64,000 nt of DNA from Betaproteobacteria bacterium (lineage in GTDB: Bacteria > Pseudomonadota > Gammaproteobacteria > Burkholderiales > SG8-41). Below, one piece after another: positions 33,776-42,657 of the stretch. Where the stretch lies: positions 1 through 64,000 of the forward strand of contig JACPTK010000024.1 of NCBI GenBank assembly GCA_016192825.1, in the 5' to 3' direction. Position 1 is the stretch's first letter, and every line of letters starts with the position of its first letter. The notes below the pieces were generated by a model. It worked only from the letters and a program-made list of their open reading frames with translations, made no database searches and had not been told where the DNA came from. Position numbers and translations under genes: made by a program.

Positions 33776-34588
33776 ATGACCTCGGACGCGACGTTTGTTG
33801 CAAGCGATGGCGTCAGGCTTTTCTACCGTTTCGACGACCATACGGACCCCTGGAAGGATGCGCCGTATCTGGTACTGGTCCACCCCGGAATGGGCGGCTC
33901 AGAGCGCCTGATCGCGTGGGTTCCCCATTTCTCCCGGCACTATCGCGTGGTACGGCCGGATATGCGGGGGCACGGCAAGTCGGAGGCGGGGCTGGACAAG
34001 CCCCTGACGCACGAGCGGCTTGGGCTGGACTTCGTCGAGTTGCTGGATCATGTCGGCGCCCGGAAGGCGCACGTGATGGGTTCCTCCGCCGGTGGCATGG
34101 TCGCCATGCAGGCGGCGTTTCGGTGGCCGGAGCGCTTCGCATCGCTCGCTTTGTACGCCGCCACTGCCGGGATTCATCCGGATCGCCCCAAGAAGGGGAA
34201 CTGGCTGGAGCGCGTTGCGAAGCGCGGTGTGCGCCAGTTCCTGACCGAAACCGTCCGCGATCGGATCGGCAATGCTTCTCCCGAGCACGTCCGGTGGTAC
34301 ATCGATTCCGCCGAGGGTGTCACGGTAGAGGCGCTCGCACGGTTCGTGCCGCTGATGGCGAGCGAGTATTACCCGGAGAAGCTTGCGCAGTTCAAGTTTC
34401 CCGTCCTGATGGTTGTTCCTGATCCCGATCCCATGGTCGACCGCAGCGAGTACGACAAGATGCATCGGCATCTGAGAGACGGCACGTTCGTCACGATCCC
34501 GGGCGCGGGGCACGGCATGACAGCCGAGATTCCTGATCGCTGTGCTGAGACGCTCCGCGACTATCTGAAAAAATTGGAAACCAGGTGA
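33776..34588 (+). CDS. Alpha/beta hydrolase 1 of the catabolic cluster
   Basis: A 270-aa alpha/beta hydrolase: VLVHPGMGGSER oxyanion region, RPDMRGHGKSE, nucleophile elbow GSSAGGM, acid in VVPDPDPMVDRSEY and catalytic His in PGAGHGMTAE. It is the most divergent of four paralogs in the cluster. The next paralog starts inside its stop codon (GTGA overlap), so the two are co-translated. Substrate unknown; esters, enol-lactones or C-C bonds are typical for this subgroup. Confidence 0.92.
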   Translation: MTSDATFVASDGVRLFYRFDDHTDPWKDAPYLVLVHPGMGGSERLIAWVPHFSRHYRVVRPDMRGHGKSEAGLDKPLTHERLGLDFVELLDHVGARKAHVMGSSAGGMVAMQAAFRWPERFASLALYAATAGIHPDRPKKGNWLERVAKRGVRQFLTETVRDRIGNASPEHVRWYIDSAEGVTVEALARFVPLMASEYYPEKLAQFKFPVLMVVPDPDPMVDRSEYDKMHRHLRDGTFVTIPGAGHGMTAEIPDRCAETLRDYLKKLETR

Positions 34589-35406
34589 CCCGAACGTTCA
34601 CCGCGAGCGATGGCGTAAAGATAGCGTACTACGTGGACGACTTCGCTGACCCCTGGAAGCCGTCGAACGCGCTGGTGATGCTGCATGCCGCAATGGGAAG
34701 CGCGAAGCGCTTTTATTCGATGGTGCCGGGTTTCGCCCGGTATTTTCACGTGGTGCGCCTCGATACGCGGGGCCATGGCAGTTCACAAGTCCCACCGCCG
34801 GATACGGCAATGAACAAGCAGCGGGTCATGGAAGACGTGGTCGAGGCGCTCGATCATCTCGGGATCGATCGCGCACACGTCTTAGGCGCTTCGGCCGGCG
34901 GTTATGCCGCGCAGCAGCTTGCCATTCATCATCCCGGGCGCGTCAAGAGCCTCGCGTTGTTTGCTGCGACACCGGGTTTTAAGGGCGAGCAGGGCAGGCG
35001 ATGGTTGAATATGGCCGCGGAGCAGGGCATGCGCAAGGCGTTCGGCGACACGATCGGCGAGCGCTTCCCCGTCGGAGACTGCGAGCAGGGATTGGTGGAC
35101 TGGTTCATGGACGAGATTTGCAAGAATGATCTCGCATGGCTGGCCCGCTACGTAGGCTATTGGACCGAAACCGACTTCATGAATGAGGTGGAAAAAATCC
35201 GTTGCCCGACGCTGATCGTGAAGCCGGGCGGCGAGCCCATCGGTTTGCCATCGCTTTACGGTGAAATGAAAAAGCGGATCAAGAACAGCGAACTGGTCAC
35301 CTACGAAGGCGCGCGGCACAACGTGTACGATTACCTGCCCGAGCGCTGCGTTAAGGACACGCTGGCTTTCTTAGGAAAGCATTTTCCCGCGGAGTTGCCC
35401 CGTTGA
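34585..35406 (+). CDS. Alpha/beta hydrolase 2
   Basis: A 273-aa paralog from GTG 34585, four-base overlap with the previous gene. Landmarks: TFTASDGVKIAYYVDDFADP, LHAAMGSAKRFY, RLDTRGHGSSQVP, elbow GASAGGYAAQQ and EGARHNVYDYLPERC with the catalytic His. The acid position reads KPGGEPIGLPS, with Glu where hydrolases 3 and 4 have Asp (GHDP, GADP), so its activity may be altered. Confidence 0.9.
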   Translation: MTRTFTASDGVKIAYYVDDFADPWKPSNALVMLHAAMGSAKRFYSMVPGFARYFHVVRLDTRGHGSSQVPPPDTAMNKQRVMEDVVEALDHLGIDRAHVLGASAGGYAAQQLAIHHPGRVKSLALFAATPGFKGEQGRRWLNMAAEQGMRKAFGDTIGERFPVGDCEQGLVDWFMDEICKNDLAWLARYVGYWTETDFMNEVEKIRCPTLIVKPGGEPIGLPSLYGEMKKRIKNSELVTYEGARHNVYDYLPERCVKDTLAFLGKHFPAELPR

Positions 35407-35452
35407 GAGTAGCCGATAGGGCACGCGCGGAACGGTCAGAGGGTCTTCGAAG

Positions 35453-35580
35453 GTGAGCCGCCTCGCAATGGCGGCGGGCACTGAGTGTGCGTGGGCTAAT
35501 CATCTGCCTCATGCGGTTAATGCAGGAATGTCGCAGGCGGATTTCGCTGAGGTAAGGAGGGGTGCCCTGGCGGGCAATCC
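35453..35580 (+). pseudogene. Fragment of a carboxymuconolactone decarboxylase-like gene
   Basis: The frame upstream of hydrolase 3 reads AMAAGTECAWANHLPHAVNA, then GMSQADFAEVRRG, matching the conserved middle of carboxymuconolactone decarboxylase/AhpD-type proteins (ExxCxxxWxxHxxxAxxxGLxxxEI). Both ends are missing. It is in frame with hydrolase 3, so the long ORF from 35453 is an accidental join. Confidence 0.6.
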
Positions 35581-35635
35581 CCGCGGAGCCGGCCGCAATC
35601 GCCTACATCAGGGAAACTTAAGAGGATATCGAATC

Positions 35636-36460
35636 ATGCCGCTTTCATCGATAATGGAGTCCTTCACGGCCAGTGACGGACTGACTATCAAGTACGTCGT
35701 GGAAGACTTCAGCGACCCATGGCTGCCGCAAGACACGCTGATCCTTATCCATGCCGCGATGGGCAGCTCGCGCAGACTCTACAAGTGGGTTCCCATTCTC
35801 GCGCGACACTTCCGCGTGGTGCGTCCGGACATGCGAGGCCACGGTCAGAGTGGCATCCCCGGTCCTGAACAGTTGTCGCTGAAGCGACTGACGCAAGACG
35901 TGGTGGAGTTGGCGGATCATCTGCGGTGCCCGAAGTTCCACCTTGCTGGTTCCTCGGCCGGCGCGATTGTCGCGATGCAAACCGCGATCGACCATCCGGA
36001 GCGCGTCAAGACCGTTGGTAATTTCGCGTCCACGCCGGGGCTGAAGAACTCCCAGATCGATCCGCAAGTCTGGGTGCGGAAGATCCGGGAGAAAGGTCTG
36101 CGTGGTTTCCTCGAGGAGACCATTCATGATCGGTTTCCCGGGGCGGTGGATCCCGGATTTCTGAGCTGGTTCATCGACGAGTCGGCGCGCACAAATGAAG
36201 ACCTTTTCTGCCGATTCGCTTCGATGATGAAGGAGGTCGATCAGACCGATAGGCTGCATGAAATCAAGTGCCCGATGATCACCGTCGTGCCGGGCCATGA
36301 CCCGCTTGGGACGGTTTCGCAATACAAGGTCATTCCCGATCGCGTGGCGGACTGTGAGTTCGTGGTCTACGAGGGCTTGCAGCACAACATCACGGACGCG
36401 GTTCCGGAGCGGTGCGCGGAAGACCTTTTGCGTTTCCTGCTGAAGCATCGTGCCCGATAG
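35636..36460 (+). CDS. Alpha/beta hydrolase 3
   Basis: A 274-aa paralog. ATG 35636 has AGAGGA nine bases upstream and excludes the gene fragment fused before it. Motifs: FTASDGLTIKYVVEDFSDPW, IHAAMGSSRRLYKW, RPDMRGHGQSGIPGPEQLS, elbow AGSSAGAIVAM, acid VVPGHDPLGTVSQY and His in EGLQHNITDAVPERC. Very similar to hydrolase 4 (38221), pointing to duplication within the cluster. Confidence 0.92.
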   Translation: MPLSSIMESFTASDGLTIKYVVEDFSDPWLPQDTLILIHAAMGSSRRLYKWVPILARHFRVVRPDMRGHGQSGIPGPEQLSLKRLTQDVVELADHLRCPKFHLAGSSAGAIVAMQTAIDHPERVKTVGNFASTPGLKNSQIDPQVWVRKIREKGLRGFLEETIHDRFPGAVDPGFLSWFIDESARTNEDLFCRFASMMKEVDQTDRLHEIKCPMITVVPGHDPLGTVSQYKVIPDRVADCEFVVYEGLQHNITDAVPERCAEDLLRFLLKHRAR

Positions 36461-36516
36461 CGTCACCCGGGGGTTTTCCGCAAGTATCGTGTGCTGCAAG
36501 GGGAGCCAGGAAAAGC

Positions 36517-37299
36517 ATGGGGCGGCTTGAAGGAAAAGTGGCATTCATAACCGGCGCCGGGTCGGGTATTGCCCGTGCCGCGGCACGGCTGTTTGCGAGA
36601 GAAGGGGCAAGGGTGGCCATAGCGGAACTTAAGCCCGACTTGGGACGTGCCACGGAACGGATCGTGCGTGAAACCGGCGGAGACGGTTTTTTCATCGAAA
36701 TCGACGTCACGCGAGAAGAAAGCGTGCGCAGTGCGCTTGCGACTGCGGTTGAACGGTGCGGTAGGCTCGACGTTCTTTACAACTGTGCAGGGGGATCGAT
36801 AACTCAGGACAGCCTGGTGACGGACGTCGACCTGAAAGTATGGGAACACACCATGATGCTGGATCTGCTGGGGCCGATCCTGTGCTGCCGCCACGGAATT
36901 CCGGAAATCATCAAGAGCGGGGGTGGTGCTGTGATCAATATGTCTTCGGGAGCGGCCCTGCGGGGGAGCAGTCCTTCGCATATATACACCTCGGCAAAAG
37001 GCGCGATTCTGTCATTGACCCGGGCGCTGGCTGGCGCCTATGCGAAGCAGAATATCCGGGTGAACGCCATCTGCGCGGGGCGCATCCTGACGGAGAGAAT
37101 TAAACGCAACTACGGCGCTGATGGAGGGACGGGCCTGGTCGTTGATCGCCAGAACGCCGCTGGGAGGGCGAAGGAATACCCCTTCTGGGTGGGAGAACCC
37201 GAGGATATCGCGAATATCGCCTTATTCCTCGCATCCGATGAGTCGCGGATGATTACAGGTGCGAGCATTCCTGCGGACGGCGGGCGATCCGCGTATTGA
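36517..37299 (+). CDS. Short-chain dehydrogenase/reductase
   Basis: A 260-aa classical SDR: nucleotide loop TGAGSGIARAAA (final Gly of GxG replaced by Ala), NCAGG, the catalytic residues S143/S144, Y157 and K161 (YTSAK), and the C-terminal PADGGRSAY. ATG 36517 matches the usual SDR N-terminus GRLEGKVAFITG. It follows hydrolase 3 by 56 bases. Likely oxidises or reduces an alcohol/ketone of the cluster's pathway. Confidence 0.93.
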   Translation: MGRLEGKVAFITGAGSGIARAAARLFAREGARVAIAELKPDLGRATERIVRETGGDGFFIEIDVTREESVRSALATAVERCGRLDVLYNCAGGSITQDSLVTDVDLKVWEHTMMLDLLGPILCCRHGIPEIIKSGGGAVINMSSGAALRGSSPSHIYTSAKGAILSLTRALAGAYAKQNIRVNAICAGRILTERIKRNYGADGGTGLVVDRQNAAGRAKEYPFWVGEPEDIANIALFLASDESRMITGASIPADGGRSAY

Positions 37300-37384
37300 C
37301 TTCGGGCTTCCAATCCAGCACGAGAGCGGTAGATGCAATACGCGATACTTCACCAGGCCTAGCGCTTAGAAGGGACAGGGCACG

Positions 37385-38224
37385 ATGGCGCGACATATCG
37401 CCTGTTTGACTTTTGATTTCGACGCCATGTCGGGCTTCATGGCGCGGGGAATGCTGTCTCCGACCCCGGTGTCCCGCGGAGAGTTTGGCGCGGACGTTGG
37501 GGTGCCGCGCATTCTCGCATTGCTCAAGAAGTACGGTCTGCGCGCGAGTTTTTACATTCCGGGACATACGCTGGCGACGTATCCCGATGCCTGCAAGCGC
37601 ATCGTCGATGCCGGGCATGAGATTGGTCACCATGGCTGGACGCATGTGCCGCCGACGCAACTGACGCGGGAAAAGGAAGAGCAGGGGCTGATCGAGGCGA
37701 ACGAGCTCATTCGCAAGCTGACGGGCCGGTATGCTGCTGGCTACCGTTCGCCGTCATGGGATCTGTCGCCGAGCTCTGTCGACCTGCTGTTGAAGCACGG
37801 ATTCATTTACGACAGCAGCATGATGGGCAACGACTACATGCCGTATCGGGTTCGACACGGTGACGTCATCGAGCTTGAGAAACCCGCCGTATTCGGCAAG
37901 CCAACGCGCTTGATCGAGGCGCCCGTCAGCTGGAACCTGGACGACTTTCCGCACTTTGAATACCTGCGCACGCAGGCAGGGGTTATGCCGGGATTGATGA
38001 ATGCAGACCATGTTCTCGAGAACTGGCTGAACGATTTCGTCTATCTTCGTGAGAGCTTGGACTGGGGCATTATTACCTACACCTTCCATCCTTTTGTCAT
38101 TGGGCGCGGACATCGAATGATCATTCTCGAGAAGCTGGTCCGCAGCCTCCAGGAAAACGGCGCCGTATTCATGAGGCTCGAAGATGCTGTTGCCGAATAT
38201 AACCAAAGGCATCCTTTCCAATGA
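37385..38224 (+). CDS. Polysaccharide deacetylase-fold (NodB/PuuE-like) hydrolase 1
   Basis: A 279-aa protein with NodB motifs: LTFDFDAMSG (metal/catalytic Asp), GHEIGHHGWTH (two metal His) and AGYRSPSWDLS. This short form without a signal peptide resembles PuuE allantoinase/cytoplasmic amidohydrolases rather than cell-wall deacetylases. Overlaps the next alpha/beta hydrolase by four bases (ATGA), so the two act together. Substrate likely a small N-acyl or ureido compound (inference). Confidence 0.9.
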   Translation: MARHIACLTFDFDAMSGFMARGMLSPTPVSRGEFGADVGVPRILALLKKYGLRASFYIPGHTLATYPDACKRIVDAGHEIGHHGWTHVPPTQLTREKEEQGLIEANELIRKLTGRYAAGYRSPSWDLSPSSVDLLLKHGFIYDSSMMGNDYMPYRVRHGDVIELEKPAVFGKPTRLIEAPVSWNLDDFPHFEYLRTQAGVMPGLMNADHVLENWLNDFVYLRESLDWGIITYTFHPFVIGRGHRMIILEKLVRSLQENGAVFMRLEDAVAEYNQRHPFQ

Positions 38225-39054
38225 ACGCGAACCGCTGGGAAATGCAGCATTTCATGACAAGCGACGGCCTCAATCTGGCCTATGTCGTCGATGATTACAC
38301 CGACCGGTGGAAGCCAAGCGACACCGTGATACTGGTGCATGCGGCCATGGGCAGCTCGCGGCGTTTTTACGCCTGGGTGCCCCATCTCGCGCGCGATTTC
38401 CGCGTGGTTCGCCTGGATATGCGGGGGCATGGTGAATCGCAGATCCCCGGGCCGGAGCAGTTGTCGTCCCGGGACCTCGTGCGCGACGTGGTCGAGCTGG
38501 CGGATCACCTCGCATGCGCGACGTTTCATATAGCAGGTTCCTCTGCTGGAGCCGTCGTATCGCAGAAAGTGGCGATTGACCATCCGGACCGCGTTGCCAC
38601 GCTGGCTGTCTTTGCTGCCGCCCCGGGGATAAAGCATGGCAACCAGGATCACGCGCAGTGGGTTGCGCGAATCGGGGAGAGGGGCGTAGCCGCTTTCCTG
38701 CGGGAAACCATTGGTGATCGTATGGATGCGCGAAGTGTGGAGCCAGGCTTCATCGACTGGTTTATCAACGAGTCGGCGCGGACCTCGGTTGAATTGCTGG
38801 CGCGCTTCGTGCCCATGATGAGAGGGTTTGACGTGATGGACGAAATCTCCCGCATCGCGTGCCCGACGCTGGCGGTTGTGCCCGGGGCTGACCCGATCCA
38901 CCGGGTGGATCAATATCGGGTTCTGGCCGACAAGATCAAGGACTGCGAGTTCATGGTGTACGAGGGCTTGCCGCACAATATTACGGATTCGGTCCCGGAC
39001 CGTTGTGCGCAGGACTTGAAGAAATTTCTGCTGAAACACCGGAGGAGCCAATGA
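38221..39054 (+). CDS. Alpha/beta hydrolase 4
   Basis: A 277-aa paralog of hydrolase 3: FMTSDGLNLAYVVDDYTDRW, HAAMGSSRRFYAW, RLDMRGHGESQIPGPEQLS, elbow AGSSAGAVVSQ, acid VVPGADPIHRVDQY and His in EGLPHNITDSVPDRC. Translationally coupled to deacetylase 1 (ATGA). The family B element starts 115 bases after its stop and separates this half of the cluster from the next two deacetylases. Confidence 0.92.
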   Translation: MNANRWEMQHFMTSDGLNLAYVVDDYTDRWKPSDTVILVHAAMGSSRRFYAWVPHLARDFRVVRLDMRGHGESQIPGPEQLSSRDLVRDVVELADHLACATFHIAGSSAGAVVSQKVAIDHPDRVATLAVFAAAPGIKHGNQDHAQWVARIGERGVAAFLRETIGDRMDARSVEPGFIDWFINESARTSVELLARFVPMMRGFDVMDEISRIACPTLAVVPGADPIHRVDQYRVLADKIKDCEFMVYEGLPHNITDSVPDRCAQDLKKFLLKHRRSQ

Positions 39055-39168
39055 ATGGATCGAGCTGGTAAGGTTTCATCCCCGTAATTGCGAGCGGGGG
39101 ATTGCCTGTCATAGCGGCAGACCAGCCATATCCATCCAAGATTGGCGGAATAGGTTTTCGCTGTTAGG

Positions 39169-39375
39169 CTAGCAGCCTGTCGGACTTAGGTGTCCGACAG
39201 GCTGCTAACAGCAAAACCGCCCGTGAATTTCGAATGAGCCCCAGTGTAACGGCCCCGATTGGCCTCCGATGGACACGCGCGCAGGCTGGAAATAAGGTTT
39301 TCACTGCTATTGACTCCCGTTATCGCGCGGGCGGTTTTGCACAAGGAGTTTGTCGGGGCTAAGTCCGACAAACTC
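39169..39375. mobile_element. Repeat B copy 1, complete MITE-like element
   Basis: CTAG at 39169-39172 starts the left hairpin (arms AGCAGCCTGTCGGAC and its complement, 39171-39206). Then come GCAAAACCGCCCG (39211-39223), a central region, CGGGCGGTTTTGC (39328-39340, perfect inverted repeat) and the right hairpin GAGTTTGTCGG (39346-39356)/CCGACAAACTC (39365-39375). No transposase is inside. Length and layout match the 55.2 kb copy. Confidence 0.85.
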
Positions 39376-39396
39376 GTCAATCCGGAATGCTTGGCA

Positions 39397-40209
39397 ATGA
39401 TTGGTAAATACCGCTGGCCTAGGGACGTGCGCTGCGTCTGCATGCTCACCGTGGATTTCGACGGCCCATCCCATGAAATCGGACGCAATTTGAGGCCGCT
39501 GGGCATCAATTCCTGGGGACGATACTCTGGTCGACGCGGCGTGCCCCGTTACCTTGATCTATTCGAAAAGTACGAAATCCCTTCGACTTTCTTCGTGCCG
39601 GGGTTCGATGCCGAGTACTACCCCGCGGTCGTCAAGGACATCCACCGCAGAGGATTCGAGGTCGCCGCTCACGGCTATCTGCACGAGGCATGGGAGCTTG
39701 GCGACGAGGAAGAAGAGCTCCTGCAGCGCACCCACACGATACTCACGGAGCTGCTGGGCACGCCACCGGTCGGATGGCGCTCCCCGTCAGGAAGAAAAAC
39801 CGCGCGCACCATGCGTGTGCTGAAAAAACTGGGCTACCTCTACGATTCGAGTGACAAGGATTACGACTTGCCGTACATGGTGCGGCTGGACGGCAGCCGG
39901 CTGAGCGACATGGTGGAGATCCCGAACAACACGTACAGCCTTGATGACTTTCCGTGGTTCAAGTTCAGCATGACACCGGCCTCCGAGGTCCTGGCGCATT
40001 GGAAACAGGAGTTCGATTCACTGTATGCCGAGAATGGCTATTTCATGCTGACCTTCCATCCCCGCAGCGGTTGGGGCTCGGGCGGTCCGTCGAGAGCCAG
40101 AGTGATCGAAGAGATGATCCGCTATATAAAGCAGCATGAAGGGATTCGCTTCTTCAGCATTCGACAGCTAGCGGATTGGTGCCTCAACAACCACGTAGAG
40201 TTCGAGTGA
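39397..40209 (+). CDS. Polysaccharide deacetylase-fold hydrolase 2
   Basis: A 270-aa NodB-fold protein; start ATG 39397 lies just right of the repeat B element, whereas the longer frame from 39259 is encoded by the element. Motifs: CMLTVDFDGPSHEIG, VAAHGYLHEAWELG (both His kept) and VGWRSPSGRKT, ending MLTFHPRSGWGSGG. Followed by its paralog with a TGATG overlap. The element may have displaced its native leader. Confidence 0.9.
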   Translation: MIGKYRWPRDVRCVCMLTVDFDGPSHEIGRNLRPLGINSWGRYSGRRGVPRYLDLFEKYEIPSTFFVPGFDAEYYPAVVKDIHRRGFEVAAHGYLHEAWELGDEEEELLQRTHTILTELLGTPPVGWRSPSGRKTARTMRVLKKLGYLYDSSDKDYDLPYMVRLDGSRLSDMVEIPNNTYSLDDFPWFKFSMTPASEVLAHWKQEFDSLYAENGYFMLTFHPRSGWGSGGPSRARVIEEMIRYIKQHEGIRFFSIRQLADWCLNNHVEFE

Positions 40210-41030
40210 TGGAATCGCGTCCGGTGTGGTGGGACGGAGCGAGATGTGTGGTCGCCGTGACCGTCAATTTCGATGCGGAGTCCGTGGACCTGCACGAGGT
40301 GGCGAAAGAAAACCTCTATGGCAGATTCTCGTATGGGCGCTACGGCATGCGCGCAGGCATCTGGCGCGTGCTGGATTTGTTGACGGGCCACGGCATCCGC
40401 GCGACGTTTTTCGTGCCGGCCTTGGACGCGGAGAGCAATGGTCGCGCTCTGGAGGCGGTATTGAAGAACGGCCACGAAGTGGCGGCGCGAGGTTACGCTT
40501 TTGAGGATCACAGCAAGCTCGGTGAAACCGAAAAAGTGACCCTGCAGCGTGCGCACGAGGCGCTGCGCAAGCTGATGGGGGAGGCCCCAGTCGGCTGGCG
40601 AGCGCCGGGAGGGTTCCTATCGCCCCAGACGTTAACGCACCTCACAGAGCTTGGCTACTCGTACGACAGCAGCTTCCAGGACGACGATCTGCCTTACGTG
40701 ATGCAATGTCCAAACGCGAAGTGCATCGTCGAACTCCCGCAGTTCCAGTTCCTCGATGATTCCACCCTGTACGCGCCGCGTCACTCGCACGAGCGGCTTC
40801 TGAAGACCTGGCGCGAAGAGTTTGATGCTCGCTACGACGAGAATCTGTTCATCAACCTGACGCTGCACGTGCGCGGCGATTACGGATCCGGCCGAGCGAG
40901 CCGGGTCCGCGTGGTCGATCAGTTCCTGCAGCACGTGAGCGCGCGCGCTGGCGTACGATTCATGGCGTGTCGCGAGATCGCCGAACGCTGGAAGGCCGCG
41001 AACCCCAGCACCGAGCCGGCACCGGTCTAA
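40209..41030 (+). CDS. Polysaccharide deacetylase-fold protein 3, degenerate metal site
   Basis: A 273-aa paralog starting at ATG 40209 in the TGATG overlap. The fold is kept (VAVTVNFDAESVDL, VGWRAPGGFLS, INLTLHVRGDYGSG), but the first motif has Asn in place of an Asp and the HGYxHE motif of its neighbour is RGYAFED: both metal His are lost. It may be a non-catalytic subunit of deacetylase 2, or bind a different metal set. Confidence 0.88.
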   Translation: MESRPVWWDGARCVVAVTVNFDAESVDLHEVAKENLYGRFSYGRYGMRAGIWRVLDLLTGHGIRATFFVPALDAESNGRALEAVLKNGHEVAARGYAFEDHSKLGETEKVTLQRAHEALRKLMGEAPVGWRAPGGFLSPQTLTHLTELGYSYDSSFQDDDLPYVMQCPNAKCIVELPQFQFLDDSTLYAPRHSHERLLKTWREEFDARYDENLFINLTLHVRGDYGSGRASRVRVVDQFLQHVSARAGVRFMACREIAERWKAANPSTEPAPV

Positions 41031-41037
41031 ACAGCGG

Positions 41038-41184
41038 ATGAATGGGAAGCGTCCCTTTGCGGATTTGCGCGTCGTCGAGTTGGCGGCGCCGTTGACCTCC
41101 TGTTGCGAAAAGCTCTTCGTAGGCCTGGGCGCGGAGGTTCAGCTTGCGGATCGGCAGGGCGTGCTCGCCGTCGCGCGAGGTTAG
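41038..41184 (+). pseudogene. N-terminal fragment of a CaiB/BaiF-type CoA transferase
   Basis: The 48-codon frame reads KRPFADLRVVELAAPLTSCC, then EKLFVGLGAEVQLAD. This is the start of family III CoA transferases (pattern P..GLRVVELa...a....LADLGAeVi). The remaining 350 or so residues, including the catalytic Asp, are absent. It directly precedes the C45 gene. Confidence 0.7.
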
Positions 41185-41218
41185 AAAAGCTGGAACAACC
41201 CTGGGCTTTGTCGAGCAA

Positions 41219-42328
41219 ATGCCACAACCTTTTCCAGTTTACGAGATCGAGGGCGGCGCGCATGAATGTGGCGTGAGCCACGGGAAGCAGGCCGCAGAGC
41301 GGGTGGCGCGCACCCTTGAAATCTATCTGCCTGCTTTCACGCGGCAGGCGAAGCTTACGCTCGAGGAGATTCGCGAGCGCGCCCGCGCATACGCTGCAGC
41401 GATCACGGATCTCGACCGCGACATCATGCGGGAGCTCGAGGGCATTGCGTCCGGTTCCGGTCAGCGGCTTGAGGACATCGTGGCGGTTAACTGCCGCACC
41501 GAGATCCTCTACGGGAGTCTTTCCGGCGCAATGCCGGCGCCCGAGTGTACGACGATCGTCGCGCTGCCCGAAGCCACGCGCGATGGCGGCATTCTGGTGG
41601 GAAAGAACTGGGACTGGCGCAGCGCCTGCGTGGATGCGGTTGTCGTGCTGAAGATCCGCCAGACCGGAAAGCCGGCGCTTACGCTGATCGTGGAAGCGGG
41701 CATGGTAGGCCGCGATGCGTTCAACGAGGACGGGATCGTCGTCTGCGGCAACTTGCTTGTGTCGAACGACGACAAGGGGCAGGTCGGCGTCCCTGTCCCG
41801 ATACTGCGCCGGCGCATTGTCCAGGCGCGCTATTTCTACGAGGCGATCGACATGCTGGTGCGCTCACCGCGAGGCGCGTCCGGAAATTATCTAATCGCTC
41901 ACCGCGACGGCGTGGCGATCGACTTCGAGACAAGCCCGAACCACGCCTTCCCTGTGTACCCGGACCGCGGTCTGCTTACGCACTCGAACCATTTCCAGTC
42001 GACGGTCGCTCAGGCAGCAGGCATTGCAAAATACTACACAGGCGACAGTCTCTACCGCGATTTCCGCGCACGTCAGTTGCTCGAGGCAAAGATAGGGTCG
42101 ATCACGTTGGACGACATCAAGGCAACACTGCGCGACCACTTCGGATACCCGAGAGCGATCTGCCGGCATCCCCACGACTATCCGGGCAGTGAGCCCACGG
42201 TAACCATCTCGTCTCAGATCTTCGACCCGAAAACCGGCGTCGTGCACATCGCGGCGGGTCAGCCCTGCGAAAGCGAGTACGTTACAGTGACTCTGCCGAG
42301 CCGGGACCGGCAGATCGTAGTCGCTTAG
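41219..42328 (+). CDS. C45-family autoproteolytic acyltransferase/hydrolase
   Basis: A 369-aa protein of the isopenicillin-N acyltransferase (C45) family, Ntn-hydrolases that cut themselves to expose a catalytic Cys. Cys110 in APECTTIVALP is the expected nucleophile; GKNWDWR, GLLTHSNHFQS and GASGNYLIAHRDG are further family motifs. It probably hydrolyses or transfers an amide-linked acyl group. Start ATG 41219 (MPQPFPVYEIEGG) fits the family. Last gene of the hydrolase/deacetylase cluster. Confidence 0.9.
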   Translation: MPQPFPVYEIEGGAHECGVSHGKQAAERVARTLEIYLPAFTRQAKLTLEEIRERARAYAAAITDLDRDIMRELEGIASGSGQRLEDIVAVNCRTEILYGSLSGAMPAPECTTIVALPEATRDGGILVGKNWDWRSACVDAVVVLKIRQTGKPALTLIVEAGMVGRDAFNEDGIVVCGNLLVSNDDKGQVGVPVPILRRRIVQARYFYEAIDMLVRSPRGASGNYLIAHRDGVAIDFETSPNHAFPVYPDRGLLTHSNHFQSTVAQAAGIAKYYTGDSLYRDFRARQLLEAKIGSITLDDIKATLRDHFGYPRAICRHPHDYPGSEPTVTISSQIFDPKTGVVHIAAGQPCESEYVTVTLPSRDRQIVVA

Positions 42329-42610
42329 CGGAGCGCCGAAGCTAGCGCTGGGGCGCTCTTGCTCCGCATTTGCAATCCAGCCGAAGAGAGCAGGATGGGC
42401 CCCGGGCAGTGCCGCCGGACGCGCGCGTTCGAAGCCTTGTTCGCGGGCGGGCAGCTCGTCGAACTGCAGCGCATCCGCGAAGCCTTCTTGAGGCAATAAG
42501 CCGGATCAGCACAGATTGTGTGTACGTGAGCGTTCCTGCCGTCGGGTCAACGATCGCGCATGTGTCGCCTCGGCACGATCGAAAGGGCGAGGCTCGAATT
42601 ATCGGGAAAA
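42329..42610. other. Spacer with a 34-codon open frame
   Basis: Between the C45 gene and the terminator. ATG 42395 opens a short frame (MGPGQCRRTRAFEALFAGGQ, ending REAFLRQ at 42499) that could be the end of a lost gene. Nothing else is recognised. No support beyond a weak AGAGAGCAGG upstream. Confidence 0.3.
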
Positions 42611-42613
42611 CAA

Positions 42614-42639
42614 AAAAAGGGCTGGCGACAGCCCTTTTT
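42614..42639. terminator. Bidirectional rho-independent terminator
   Basis: AAAAAGGGCT/AGCCCTTTTT, a perfect 10-bp stem with a six-base loop, flanked by A and T runs on either side. It ends the minus-strand Bug gene 18 bases after its stop codon, and can also end the plus-strand cluster. Confidence 0.88.
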
Positions 42640-42657
42640 GGCGGGGTCTCTGCCCCT

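Noticed and set aside
35453-35635. N-terminal extension of alpha/beta hydrolase 3
   Set aside because: It encodes a decarboxylase-like fragment, and a proper ribosome site precedes ATG 35636.
39259-39396. N-terminal extension of deacetylase 2
   Set aside because: These codons lie in the repeat B element; the family-like start is MIGKYRWPRD at 39397.
40209-41030. Deacetylase 3 as a pseudogene
   Set aside because: The frame is full length with normal composition and start overlap; only metal ligands are changed, which fits a non-catalytic paralog.
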